Assembly: GCF_014212175.1 (NCBI RefSeq)
Contig: NZ_JACJVR010000119.1
Location: 1 to 56,690, forward strand
DNA from: Cohnella xylanilytica
GTDB taxonomy: Bacteria; Bacillota; Bacilli; Paenibacillales; Paenibacillaceae
Reading direction: 5' to 3'
DNA: 56,690 nt
A model generated the notes under the pieces. The model was not told the origin of the DNA. It saw nothing but the letters and a program-made list of their open reading frames with translations, and ran no database searches. The position numbers and the translations under genes were made by a program. This document shows positions 39,590 to 47,600 of the stretch, in pieces; position 1 is the stretch's first letter; each line of letters opens with the position of its first letter.

Positions 39590-40701
39590 AGCTGCGGATC
39601 GGGCTGCGCGCCAAGCTGACGGCGGCTTTGACGTCCGTTATTTTGCTCCCGACGATCCTGTTGACGGCGGGAGGGATGGCCGGAGGCCGCAGCCCGAACG
39701 GCCTTCATTCCCCTGGCGCAAGCGGGAATCCGCCGCTCGCGCTGGTCTTTGCCCTTCTGCTCTTGCTAGCCTTCGCCGTATGCGCCGTCTTGCTCCTGAG
39801 GATCGTCTCCCGGAGCATCCTGGCGCCGCTGAAGCAATTGAGCCTAGCGGCGGAACGGATCGAACAAGGCGACTTCGGGCACGCGGTCGGATACGAACGA
39901 AGCGACGAGATGGGGCGGTTCTGCGCGGCGTTCGACGCGATGAGGCTCCGGCTGAAGCAGTTGCAGGAGGCGCAAGCCGCCGAAGAAGAAGCGCGCAGCC
40001 AGTTGATCGCCAACATCTCGCACGACTTGCGGACCCCGATCACTTCGATCAAGGGGTACGTGGAAGGGCTGCAGGAAGGCGTCGCGCGCGATCCGGAGCG
40101 CTTCGAACGGTACCTGGCGGTCATTCGGGACAAGACCGTCCAACTGGACAGGCGAATCGAGGAGCTGTTCCAGCTCTCCCAGTTGGAGTCCGGGCGATCG
40201 GAGATGGAGTTCGCGCGGCAGAACAGCAGGGAGCTGCTGGAATCCGTCGTGGCTCCCATCGAGCGGGAATTCCAGGACGGTCCGACGACGCTTCGGGTCG
40301 GAACGCCGTTCCCGTCCAGAACCGTGCTGGCGGACCGCGACCGGATCGAGCAGGTCTTCGACAATCTGATCGCCAATGCGCGCAAGTATGCGGGGGAGAA
40401 CGGAGTCGTCGCGATTCTCGCGGAGGAGGGGGATGGCGAGATCCGATTGGCGGTCAAGGATAACGGGCCGGGCATAGACGAAGCGGATCTGCCGCATCTG
40501 TTCGAGCGGTTCTACCGCGGGGAGAAGTCGCGTTCCAGAGACTACGGCGGCGCCGGACTGGGACTCGCCATTTGCCGGAGGATCGTCGAGCGCCATGGGG
40601 GACGGATCTGGATCGAGAACGAAGCGGGCGGCGGAACGGCGGTTTATTTCACGCTGCCGACGGCGGATACGCGACATTCCGCCGCGATGCAATCCCTGTA
40701 A
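39586..40701 (+). CDS. Sensor histidine kinase with HAMP domain
   Basis: A 371-residue kinase: two membrane helices (about 10-30 and 47-70) enclosing a very short extracytoplasmic loop, a HAMP domain (SRSILAPLKQLSLAAERIEQGDFG), a HisKA domain with the phospho-acceptor in NISHDLRTPI and an HATPase (NLIANARKYA, VKDNGPGID, FERFYRG, GGAGLGLAICRRIVERHGG). The short loop implies sensing within the membrane or through a partner such as the exporter, as in intramembrane-sensing kinases. Confidence 0.94.
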   Translation: MKLRIGLRAKLTAALTSVILLPTILLTAGGMAGGRSPNGLHSPGASGNPPLALVFALLLLLAFAVCAVLLLRIVSRSILAPLKQLSLAAERIEQGDFGHAVGYERSDEMGRFCAAFDAMRLRLKQLQEAQAAEEEARSQLIANISHDLRTPITSIKGYVEGLQEGVARDPERFERYLAVIRDKTVQLDRRIEELFQLSQLESGRSEMEFARQNSRELLESVVAPIEREFQDGPTTLRVGTPFPSRTVLADRDRIEQVFDNLIANARKYAGENGVVAILAEEGDGEIRLAVKDNGPGIDEADLPHLFERFYRGEKSRSRDYGGAGLGLAICRRIVERHGGRIWIENEAGGGTAVYFTLPTADTRHSAAMQSL

Positions 40702-40720
40702 GGAGAGGAGCCGTGCCAAG

Positions 40721-41179
40721 GTGTTTCGTTACTACTTAATAGCCGCCTGCGTGTTTATTGCGGACCATGCGGCCAAGCGGCTTGTGTCGACATATATGAA
40801 AATCGGCCAAGAAGTCCCTCTGATCCCTGGAGTTCTCGGACTCGCATCCGTTCGGAACAGCGGGGCCGCTTTTGGCCTATTGCAAGGACAGCTGCTGTTT
40901 TTTATCGTCGCGACGACCGTTGTCCTTGCCGGAATGATTTGCTATTTGCCCCAAGCGCGCCTAGAGGGCAAGAGGATGTCCTATGGCTTGGCTCTAATAA
41001 TGGGCGGAGCGCTGGGCAATTTTATCGATCGCATCTTCAAAGGAGAGGTCGTGGACATGATTCAAGTTCATTTTCTCGACTTCCCCGTATTTAATATAGC
41101 GGATTCGTTCTTATGCCTAGGGGTCGTTCTTGTCATGATTCATCACTTGAAAGGGGCGCGCGCGCCGAACAATCGCTAA
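40721..41179 (+). CDS. lspA: Lipoprotein signal peptidase II
   Basis: A 152-residue membrane protease that removes signal peptides from prolipoproteins. The two catalytic aspartates are in GNFIDRIFKGEVVDMIQ and FNIADSFLCLG, and the RNSGAAFGLLQGQ motif is typical. Four membrane helices are visible. GTG start at 40721 after AGGAGAGGAG. It is encoded 19 bases after the sensor kinase and so looks like part of a regulatory operon instead of its usual place next to rluD or ileS; it may be a second, specialised copy. Confidence 0.92.
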   Translation: MFRYYLIAACVFIADHAAKRLVSTYMKIGQEVPLIPGVLGLASVRNSGAAFGLLQGQLLFFIVATTVVLAGMICYLPQARLEGKRMSYGLALIMGGALGNFIDRIFKGEVVDMIQVHFLDFPVFNIADSFLCLGVVLVMIHHLKGARAPNNR

Positions 41180-41242
41180 CGGACGCCGCGGCCGCCATGT
41201 CCGATACTCCCTGATCTGTCGCACCCTTGCCCATGACGCAAA

Positions 41243-41278
41243 TTGACAGAGTCTAGATGTGATGATACGATTAGTATC
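41243..41278 (+). promoter_or_regulatory. Vegetative promoter with inverted repeat over the -10
   Basis: TTGACA (41243-41248), a 17-base spacer and TACGAT (41266-41271). The -10 lies in the inverted repeat GATAC-GATTA-GTATC (41264-41278), so a regulator could block it. It drives the acyltransferase gene at 41361 with a leader of about 80 bases. Confidence 0.6.
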
Positions 41279-41360
41279 GATTATATAGTTTTTGAGACGT
41301 ATGGTATCGAAACGAGAGAGATAACAGAGAGAAAAGAGACGGATAGGAGGATGGTGCAGG

Positions 41361-42488
41361 TTGAGCACCCGGTATGAGGAATTGGATTCCATACGAGGTC
41401 TAGCCGCCTTGGTCGTCGTATTTTGTCACTTGTTCGCCGTTACGGACATGTATGCGTGGGCGAACTTCGTCAAGAATACGCCGTTCTTCATGAGCCATCA
41501 AGCGGTGATGATGTTCTTCGTCCTAAGCGGCTTCGTCCTGTCGCTGCCGTTCCTTCAAGGCAAATCGCAGAGTTACGGCAGTTACGCGGTCCGAAGGATT
41601 TGCCGAATCTATATCCCTTATCTCGTCACGCTGCTATTGGCGATCCTGATGAGAGAGCTGTTCTCTCAAGGCGGCATCGCCGGGCTCACGGACTGGTTTA
41701 ACCGGCTGTGGGTCGCGCCGCTCAGCTGGGAGCTCGTCGCGCAGCATGTTCTGTTCATCGGAGGCTACGATACGGATGCCTTCAACCCCGTCATCTGGTC
41801 GCTCGTGCACGAGATGAGAATCTCCCTGATTTTCCCGCTGCTGATGCTCCTGGTTGTCCGATACGATTGGAAAATAGCCCTGTCCGCCGGATTCGCCTTG
41901 TCCTGCGTCGGATCGCTTCTGCATATGAAGTTCGCCATGGGCCAAATCGACATGAATTACTTCATGAGCGTCCATTACGCGTTTATGTTTATCATCGGAG
42001 CCTGTCTCGCGAAGCACAGAGACCGCCTGATCGGACTGTACCGGAACTCCCGGAGCGTCCATAAGCTTATCGTCCTCGCGATCGGAGCCGCGTGCTACAC
42101 CTATTCGCTATGGTTCCTGCCGAATGTAGAAGCGCTGCATGTTCGGACTCTCGAAGAATGGATGGCTTGCATCGGGGTCTCCGTCTTTATTATCGCGGCG
42201 CTGGGGTCCTCCCGGATCTCTTCGGTCCTCCGGATCGGAGCGATCTCCTGGATCGGCCGGATCTCCTACAGTCTGTACCTCGTCCATTTTACCGTCCTAT
42301 TCGCGCTTATGTACGCCCTGTACGGAGTCGTTCCCGTCTGGTCGATCTGGCTCGTAACCCTTGTCGTCTCGATCGCCGCGGCGTCGTTGTCCTATCTCTG
42401 GATCGAAGTCCCGTCCATCCGACTCGGCAGGTCCTTGACGCGCCCGAGAATCGCTGCGAGTCCCGAGCGCCCCAAGTTGACGCCCTGA
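41361..42488 (+). CDS. Acyltransferase family 3 membrane protein
   Basis: A 375-residue protein with about ten membrane helices. It begins ELDSIRGLAALVVVFCHLF, where the histidine is the family's catalytic residue, and contains VRRICRIYIPYL, the arginine motif. Members O-acylate sugars, wall polymers or antibiotics at the membrane. A TTG at 41361 with GGAGG about 10 bases before it is the best start. It ends 4 bases from the convergent SDR gene; no terminator separates them. Confidence 0.9.
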   Translation: MSTRYEELDSIRGLAALVVVFCHLFAVTDMYAWANFVKNTPFFMSHQAVMMFFVLSGFVLSLPFLQGKSQSYGSYAVRRICRIYIPYLVTLLLAILMRELFSQGGIAGLTDWFNRLWVAPLSWELVAQHVLFIGGYDTDAFNPVIWSLVHEMRISLIFPLLMLLVVRYDWKIALSAGFALSCVGSLLHMKFAMGQIDMNYFMSVHYAFMFIIGACLAKHRDRLIGLYRNSRSVHKLIVLAIGAACYTYSLWFLPNVEALHVRTLEEWMACIGVSVFIIAALGSSRISSVLRIGAISWIGRISYSLYLVHFTVLFALMYALYGVVPVWSIWLVTLVVSIAAASLSYLWIEVPSIRLGRSLTRPRIAASPERPKLTP

Positions 42489-42492
42489 AGCC

Positions 42493-43404
42493 TTAACGAT
42501 ACCCTTGAACGTCGGCCGGACGTCCCGCGTCCGTCACCTCGACGAGATAACGCCAGCAATCCGGCCTGGAGCCGTCGACGTCCGTGAAGCCGTAGACCTG
42601 CGCGAGCCCGCCGCTCGAGAGGGATTGCCCGCTCCAGCGGGCGGCGTCGGGATCCCGGGCCAGGGCGGCGACGGCCCGTCCTACGAAGCGCGGCGATTCC
42701 GATATTAGAAAATGAGGCTCCGCCGCCGCGGCGTCCCGCCAATTTTCCTCCGCGACTCCAAAATGCTCGAGCATGATCTCCGAACGCATCCAGCCCGGCG
42801 TGAGCGCTACCGCGGTACAGCCGTACGGCCGCAACTCGTGGGCCAGCGCCCAGGCCATGCGAATGACCGAATTTTTGGCCTGATCGTAGAACAGGGACAG
42901 CCGGTAGTTGGCCTGATTGTATTCGGCCGTCCCGTCCGTCATCTCGACGACCAATCCCCCTTTATTGCGAATGAGAAGGGGAAGCAGGCAGTGGCTCGTC
43001 ACGAGGTGAGTATCGACAGCGAGCCTTAGCATGCGCAGTCCCTTCTCGAGCGAATGCTCCCATACGGGCACGTTCCATTCGACCAAATTCTCGGAGCCCC
43101 AAATATCGTTCACCAGAATGTCCAGCCGTCCCTGCTCCCGCTCGATTCGATCGGCCAACTCCTTGACCTGGGCGGGATCGAGATGATCCGTCCGAACGGG
43201 GATTCCGACCCCGCCCGCCCGGGCGACGAGCTCGGCCGTCTCCTCGATCGTCTCCGGCCTGTCGTATTCGGACCGCCCCTCCCGCGTCGATCTTCCCGTT
43301 ACGTACACGGTCGCGCCGGCTGCCCCAAGCTCCGTCGCGATGCCTCGCCCCGCGCCTCTCGTCGCTCCCGCCACCACGGCGATCTTCCCTTGCAAATCCG
43401 TCAT
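42493..43404 (-). CDS. Short-chain dehydrogenase/reductase
   Basis: A 303-residue SDR: VVAGATRGAGRGIA cofactor loop, LDILVNDIWG (NNAG-equivalent with N-D-I), and the catalytic YDQAK (YxxxK) after a serine-poor strand EMTDGTAEY. It is longer than classical SDRs because of a C-terminal part ending DGSRPDCWRYLVEV. ATG at 43404 after GAGGAGG. Substrate unknown. Confidence 0.88.
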   Translation of the reverse strand: MTDLQGKIAVVAGATRGAGRGIATELGAAGATVYVTGRSTREGRSEYDRPETIEETAELVARAGGVGIPVRTDHLDPAQVKELADRIEREQGRLDILVNDIWGSENLVEWNVPVWEHSLEKGLRMLRLAVDTHLVTSHCLLPLLIRNKGGLVVEMTDGTAEYNQANYRLSLFYDQAKNSVIRMAWALAHELRPYGCTAVALTPGWMRSEIMLEHFGVAEENWRDAAAAEPHFLISESPRFVGRAVAALARDPDAARWSGQSLSSGGLAQVYGFTDVDGSRPDCWRYLVEVTDAGRPADVQGYR

Positions 43405-43761
43405 TCGAATGCCTCCTCAGCTGGAATATAGACTTATTGTAGACGAATAATCCGGACATCTATTGACCTGTATGAATCTCGCGAGAAAAACCGGAGACGA
43501 CGAACCGGCCGCGAAGCTTCGGAGACGCCATCCTTGGCGAACAAGCCTGATAAAATCGGTGCGACAGTCGGATAAAATCCGATATGTACAAAATGGAAGA
43601 AGACGATTATGATCTATAAATGATAATAATTATCAATCTCAACAATGGATTCAGCAATGGCACGGACGAGGATAGGGAGGCGGGCCGGGCTTCGGAACGG
43701 ATGCGGACCTGGATATCGCCTTGCGGATAGCGGCGCGTTGCTGGAAGAGGGAGGACTTCCG
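43405..43761. other. Regulatory gap with Fur box
   Basis: A 357-base intergenic stretch between the divergent SDR and siderophore-binding genes. The only clear element is the Fur box at 43619-43637, annotated separately. An open frame from 43645 is not used because the signal peptide and ribosome binding site place the start at 43762. Confidence 0.6.
43619..43637 (+). promoter_or_regulatory. Fur box upstream of the siderophore uptake operon
   Basis: AATGATAATAATTATCAAT matches the Fur consensus (GATAATGATAATCATTATC class) with TGATAAT and ATTATCA around a central A. It lies about 125 bases before the lipoprotein start and should give iron-dependent repression of 43762-46862. Confidence 0.85.
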
Positions 43762-44775
43762 ATGAAGTGGGCAAGAGGGTTGTTCGTTTTGGTTCTGGCA
43801 GGGGCGTTGGCCGGGTGCGGCGCGGGTTCCGGCAATTCGGAGCCGTCCGGCGCTTCGGAAGCGGCCGGGAGCCCGGAGGCGAGCGGCGGGCAGGCTTCGT
43901 CGGCCGCGGCGCAGGAATCGGGCGAGAAGAGAACGATCGAGCACGCCATGGGAAGCGTCACGCTGGAGAAGCCGCCGGAGCGCATCGTACTTCTGTTCAA
44001 CGGGGCGGTCGACAACGCCGTCGCTCTCGGGGTCAAGCCGGCGGGCGCGGTCGAATCGTGGGAAGAGAAGCCCTGGTACGAGTTCCTCCGCGACAAGATG
44101 GAGGGCGTCGTCAATCTCGGGGAGGAGACGCAGCCGAACATCGAAGCGATCGTCTCGCTGAAGCCCGACCTCATTATCGGCGCCAAGTCTCGCCACGAGA
44201 AGATCTATCCCCAGCTGTCCGAGATCGCCCCGACGCTGATGACCGAGAACGTGTTCGATTGGAAAAGCAATCTGAAGCTCGGCGCCCAAGCGATGTACAA
44301 AGAGAAGGAAGCGGAGCAGCTTCTGCAAGAGTGGGACCGGAAGGTCGCCGAGTTCAAGGAGAAGACGGGGAGCGCCCTGGGCTCGAAGGAAGTGTCGCTC
44401 ATCCGGTTCGAGAGCGACGGAAGCGCCCGGATTTACATAACCGGCTTCGCCGGCACGATCTTCCAGGAGCTCGGTCTCGCCCGGCCGAAGTCCCAGCAGG
44501 TCGAAGGCAAGACGGTGATCAACCTGACCTCCAAGGAGCAGATGGAGCAGCTCGACGGCGACTACATCTTCGACATCACCCGGTTTACGGAAGGGGACGA
44601 GAGCCGGCAGCAGACGAAGGATGCCTGGACGACCCATCCGCTGTGGAACAGCTTGAAGGGCGTCAAGGCCGGCCATTATTACCCGGTGGACGTCGTCACT
44701 TGGAACTTGAGCGCCGGAATACTGGCCGCCCAGCACCTGCTCGACGATCTGTCCAAGATGGTCGGATCCGAGTGA
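43762..44775 (+). CDS. Iron-siderophore substrate-binding lipoprotein
   Basis: A 337-residue lipoprotein. GAGGGAGG precedes the ATG at 43762; the signal peptide ends in the lipobox ALAGC. After a Ser/Ala/Gly-rich linker the domain is of the FhuD/FepB type (GSVTLEKPPERIVLL, ALGVKPAGAVESWEEK, IVSLKPDLIIGAKSRHEKIY, GLARPKSQQ). It delivers a ferric siderophore to the two permeases that follow at 15 bases and in overlap. Confidence 0.92.
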   Translation: MKWARGLFVLVLAGALAGCGAGSGNSEPSGASEAAGSPEASGGQASSAAAQESGEKRTIEHAMGSVTLEKPPERIVLLFNGAVDNAVALGVKPAGAVESWEEKPWYEFLRDKMEGVVNLGEETQPNIEAIVSLKPDLIIGAKSRHEKIYPQLSEIAPTLMTENVFDWKSNLKLGAQAMYKEKEAEQLLQEWDRKVAEFKEKTGSALGSKEVSLIRFESDGSARIYITGFAGTIFQELGLARPKSQQVEGKTVINLTSKEQMEQLDGDYIFDITRFTEGDESRQQTKDAWTTHPLWNSLKGVKAGHYYPVDVVTWNLSAGILAAQHLLDDLSKMVGSE

Positions 44776-44790
44776 CGGAGCCGGAGACGA

Positions 44791-45801
44791 ATGACGCGGA
44801 AGGATTCGAATCGCCGGAGAGCGGCGATGCTGGCGGCTTGCTGCCTCGCGCTGCTGCTCGGCATGGTCGCCAGCGTGCTGTTCGGCGCGACGCGGTACGG
44901 CTGGTCCGTCGCCTGGGACGCCGCGTTCCGCTATGACGAGAACGCGGTCCAGCAGATGATTGTCCGCACGACCCGGATGCCGCGGGCCTTCATGGCGGCC
45001 TCGATCGGAGCGAGCCTCGCGATCGCCGGCGCGCTGATGCAGACGCTGACCCGCAACCCGCTCGCCTCGCCCGGCGTGCTGGGCATCAACAGCGGCGCGA
45101 GCTTCGTCGTCGTGACGGCGACGCTGCTGTTCTCGGTCGCCTCCATGCAGGCTCTGGCATGGCTCGCCTTCGCGGGAGCGGCCGCGGCCGCGGGGGCCGT
45201 ATACCTGCTCAGCTCGCTCGGCCGGGAGGCGATGACGCCGATGAAGATCGTGCTGGCGGGCTCGGCGTTGACCGCGCTGTTCTCCTCCTTCACCCAGGCG
45301 ATTCTGGTGCTGAACCAGCAAGGCTTGAACAGCGTGCTGTATTGGCTGACGGGAACGATCGCAGGACGGTCGACGGACATGCTGCGGACCGTCCTGCCTT
45401 ACATGGCGGCCTGCTGGATCGGGGCCTGGCTGATCTCGCGGGATCTGAACGTCCTCTTGATGGGAGAAGACGCCTCGAAGGGCTTGGGGCAGAGAACGGC
45501 ATGGCTGAAGACGATCGCCGGTCTCATCGTCGTCGTCCTGGCGGGAGGAGCCATATCCGTGGCCGGGCCGATCGGCTTCATCGGCGTCGTCGTTCCCCAC
45601 CTCGCCCGCCATCTCTCCGGGCACGACCACCGTTGGCTGATCCCGTTCAGCGGCGTGCTCGGAGCGCTGCTGCTCGTGGCGGCCGACTTGGCCGCCCGCT
45701 TCATCCTGATTCCGGAAGAAGTGCCGGTCGGCGTCATGACCGCTCTGGTAGGGGTCCCCTTCTTCTTCTATTTGGCCAGAAGGAGGGCGGGTTCCGCATG
45801 A
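44791..45801 (+). CDS. FecCD-family iron-siderophore permease, first subunit
   Basis: A 336-residue permease with about ten helices. Family motifs RMPRAFMAASIGASLAIAGALMQTLTRNPLASPGVLGINSGAS and the ATPase-contact region GPIGFIGVVVPHLARHLSGHDHRWL are complete. Its stop overlaps the second permease start (ATGA). An ATPase (FhuC-like) gene is not present in the operon and must be supplied from elsewhere, as is common in Bacilli. Confidence 0.94.
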   Translation: MTRKDSNRRRAAMLAACCLALLLGMVASVLFGATRYGWSVAWDAAFRYDENAVQQMIVRTTRMPRAFMAASIGASLAIAGALMQTLTRNPLASPGVLGINSGASFVVVTATLLFSVASMQALAWLAFAGAAAAAGAVYLLSSLGREAMTPMKIVLAGSALTALFSSFTQAILVLNQQGLNSVLYWLTGTIAGRSTDMLRTVLPYMAACWIGAWLISRDLNVLLMGEDASKGLGQRTAWLKTIAGLIVVVLAGGAISVAGPIGFIGVVVPHLARHLSGHDHRWLIPFSGVLGALLLVAADLAARFILIPEEVPVGVMTALVGVPFFFYLARRRAGSA

Positions 45802-46862
45802 TTCGGAATCGATACGGAATCCGGGCCGGAACCCGGGGACGTCCGGAGCGAAGCGAGGCCACGCGGCGGAGGAGAAGAAGATCGGCCGCCGCGATCGGCT
45901 CGCTGCTCGCGCTATGCTTCGCCGGCGCGATCTTCAGCACCGGGCTGGGCGATATGTATATCCCTCCCGGCAAGGCGCTGCTCGCCGTATTCGGCGCCGG
46001 AAGCGAAGACTACGTCCTGGTCGTCCAGAAGCTGCGGCTGCCGAGAGTGCTGATCGCCCTGCTGGTCGGCGCCGCCCTGGCCGCTGCAGGAGCCCTGCTT
46101 CAGGGCGTCATCCGCAATCCGCTCGCTTCCCCGGACACGATCGGCATTACGGGCGGAGCTTCGGCGGCGGCGGTGTTCTTCCTGGCGTACCTGGCGGAAC
46201 GGATCGGCATCCGTTGGCTTCCCGTCTTCGCGATAGCGGGCGCCGCGCTTGCCTCGGCCGCGCTGTACGCGCTGGCCTGGAGGAAGGGGACGTCGCCGGT
46301 CCGGCTCGTCCTCATCGGAGTCGGGATGGCCTCCTTGACATCGGCGGCTACGACGATGCTGATCGTGTTCCATCCGAGAAGCGACCCCGGCATGGCCTAT
46401 ACGTGGCTGACCGGATCGATCTACGCGGCGAACTGGGAGAACGTGCTGACCCTTCTGCCGTGGGCGGCCGTTCTGCTGCCCCTCGCGAGCCTGCTCTCCC
46501 GGCACGTCAACGTGCTGCAGCTGGGAGACGAAGTCGCGACGGGGACCGGCAGCGCGGTCGAGAGGAATCGCCTTCTGCTGCTGGCGATCGGCGTCGCTCT
46601 GGCCGCGGCCGCCATCTCGGCAGCGGGCGGCATCGGGTTCGTCGGCCTGCTCGCTCCGCACATGGCGCGCAAGCTTGTCGGCCCGGGCTTCGGTCCGCTG
46701 CTGCCCGTCTCCGCGCTGCTGGGCGCCCTCATCGTGCTGCTCGCGGATTTGGCCGGAAGGACGCTGTTCCTTCCGTACGACGTTCCGGTAGGCGTATTCA
46801 CCGCATCCGTCGGCGCGCCGTTCTTCATCTATCTGCTGTTCGCGAAGCGGAATTCCGCCTAG
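45798..46862 (+). CDS. FecCD-family iron-siderophore permease, second subunit
   Basis: A 354-residue permease; motifs RLPRVLIALLVGAALAAAGALLQGVIRNPLASPDTIGITGGAS and GGIGFVGLLAPHMARKLVGPG match FhuG/FecD. The N-terminus carries an unusual 30-residue Arg-rich cytoplasmic tail (RPERSEATRRRRRRS) before the first helix. ATG 45798 overlaps the previous stop; a longer frame inside the previous gene is not coding. Confidence 0.93.
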   Translation: MIRNRYGIRAGTRGRPERSEATRRRRRRSAAAIGSLLALCFAGAIFSTGLGDMYIPPGKALLAVFGAGSEDYVLVVQKLRLPRVLIALLVGAALAAAGALLQGVIRNPLASPDTIGITGGASAAAVFFLAYLAERIGIRWLPVFAIAGAALASAALYALAWRKGTSPVRLVLIGVGMASLTSAATTMLIVFHPRSDPGMAYTWLTGSIYAANWENVLTLLPWAAVLLPLASLLSRHVNVLQLGDEVATGTGSAVERNRLLLLAIGVALAAAAISAAGGIGFVGLLAPHMARKLVGPGFGPLLPVSALLGALIVLLADLAGRTLFLPYDVPVGVFTASVGAPFFIYLLFAKRNSA

Positions 46863-46894
46863 CGCAGGACTAAGACTCGGGAGGAAGATGGTAA

Positions 46895-47488
46895 ATGAAT
46901 CGATTGCGAGCCGACTCCGACACGCCGGTCGCGGATCTGATCCGGGAGCGCAGGACGGTCCGGCTGTTCAAGAACGACGAGGTGCCCCGGTCGCTGCTGC
47001 TGGAGCTGTTGAACGTGGCCGTATGGGCTCCGAATCACGAGTTCCGGGAGCCATGGCGATTCATCCTGTTCCAGGGAGAGGCGAGGCGGACGTTCGCCGA
47101 GGCGATGATCCGCACGTATTCGTCCGAGGAGAGGGAGAAGTACGGCAAGAACAAGAAGGCGTACCTGGAATCGGTGCCGGCCCACCTCATCGTCGTCTTG
47201 AAGGAGGATCCGCGCCCGAAGGCGTGGGAGGAGGATTACGCGGCCGTATGCAGCTTGATTCAGAACTTCCAGCTGGCGGCCTGGGAGCGGGGGCTCGGCG
47301 TCGTATGGAAGACGAACCATTACGGCTACGATCCGAAGTTCCGCGAGACGGCGGGCGTCGGGCCGGGAGAGAAGATCGTCGGGGTGCTGCACGTCGGCTA
47401 CCCGGCCGTCATCCCGCCCGCGCGTCCCCGCACGCCGGCCGAGGAGCTGCTGACCGTGTTCCCGGAACGCCCTTCGCTTGAAGAGTAA
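46895..47488 (+). CDS. Nitroreductase-family protein
   Basis: A 197-residue FMN-binding oxidoreductase: LIRERRTVRLFKNDEVP (FMN phosphate site), AVWAPNHEFREPWRFILF and AAWERGLGVVWKTNHYG. It starts 33 bases after the permease gene (GGGAGGAAG before the ATG) and is probably part of the siderophore operon. In that context reduction of the ferric siderophore is one possible role; general flavin-dependent reduction is the default. Confidence 0.87.
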   Translation: MNRLRADSDTPVADLIRERRTVRLFKNDEVPRSLLLELLNVAVWAPNHEFREPWRFILFQGEARRTFAEAMIRTYSSEEREKYGKNKKAYLESVPAHLIVVLKEDPRPKAWEEDYAAVCSLIQNFQLAAWERGLGVVWKTNHYGYDPKFRETAGVGPGEKIVGVLHVGYPAVIPPARPRTPAEELLTVFPERPSLEE

Positions 47489-47499
47489 ATAGACTTCTG

Positions 47500-47545
47500 C
47501 CGAAGCCGGCGGCGTCCCGAAGGACGATCCGTCCGGCTTCTTCGG
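47500..47545 (+). terminator. Large hairpin after the siderophore operon
   Basis: CCGAAGCCGG and CCGGCTTC-TT-CGG form a stem with core GAAGCCGG (47502-47509) / CCGGCTTC (47533-47540). No T tract follows, so termination is uncertain; an attenuating or processing role before the AraC gene is possible. Confidence 0.4.
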
Positions 47546-47600
47546 ACATCGGAAGCCGCGGTGGCGGCCAACTTAGCTTATTCGGGAAGGAGAATGGTTA

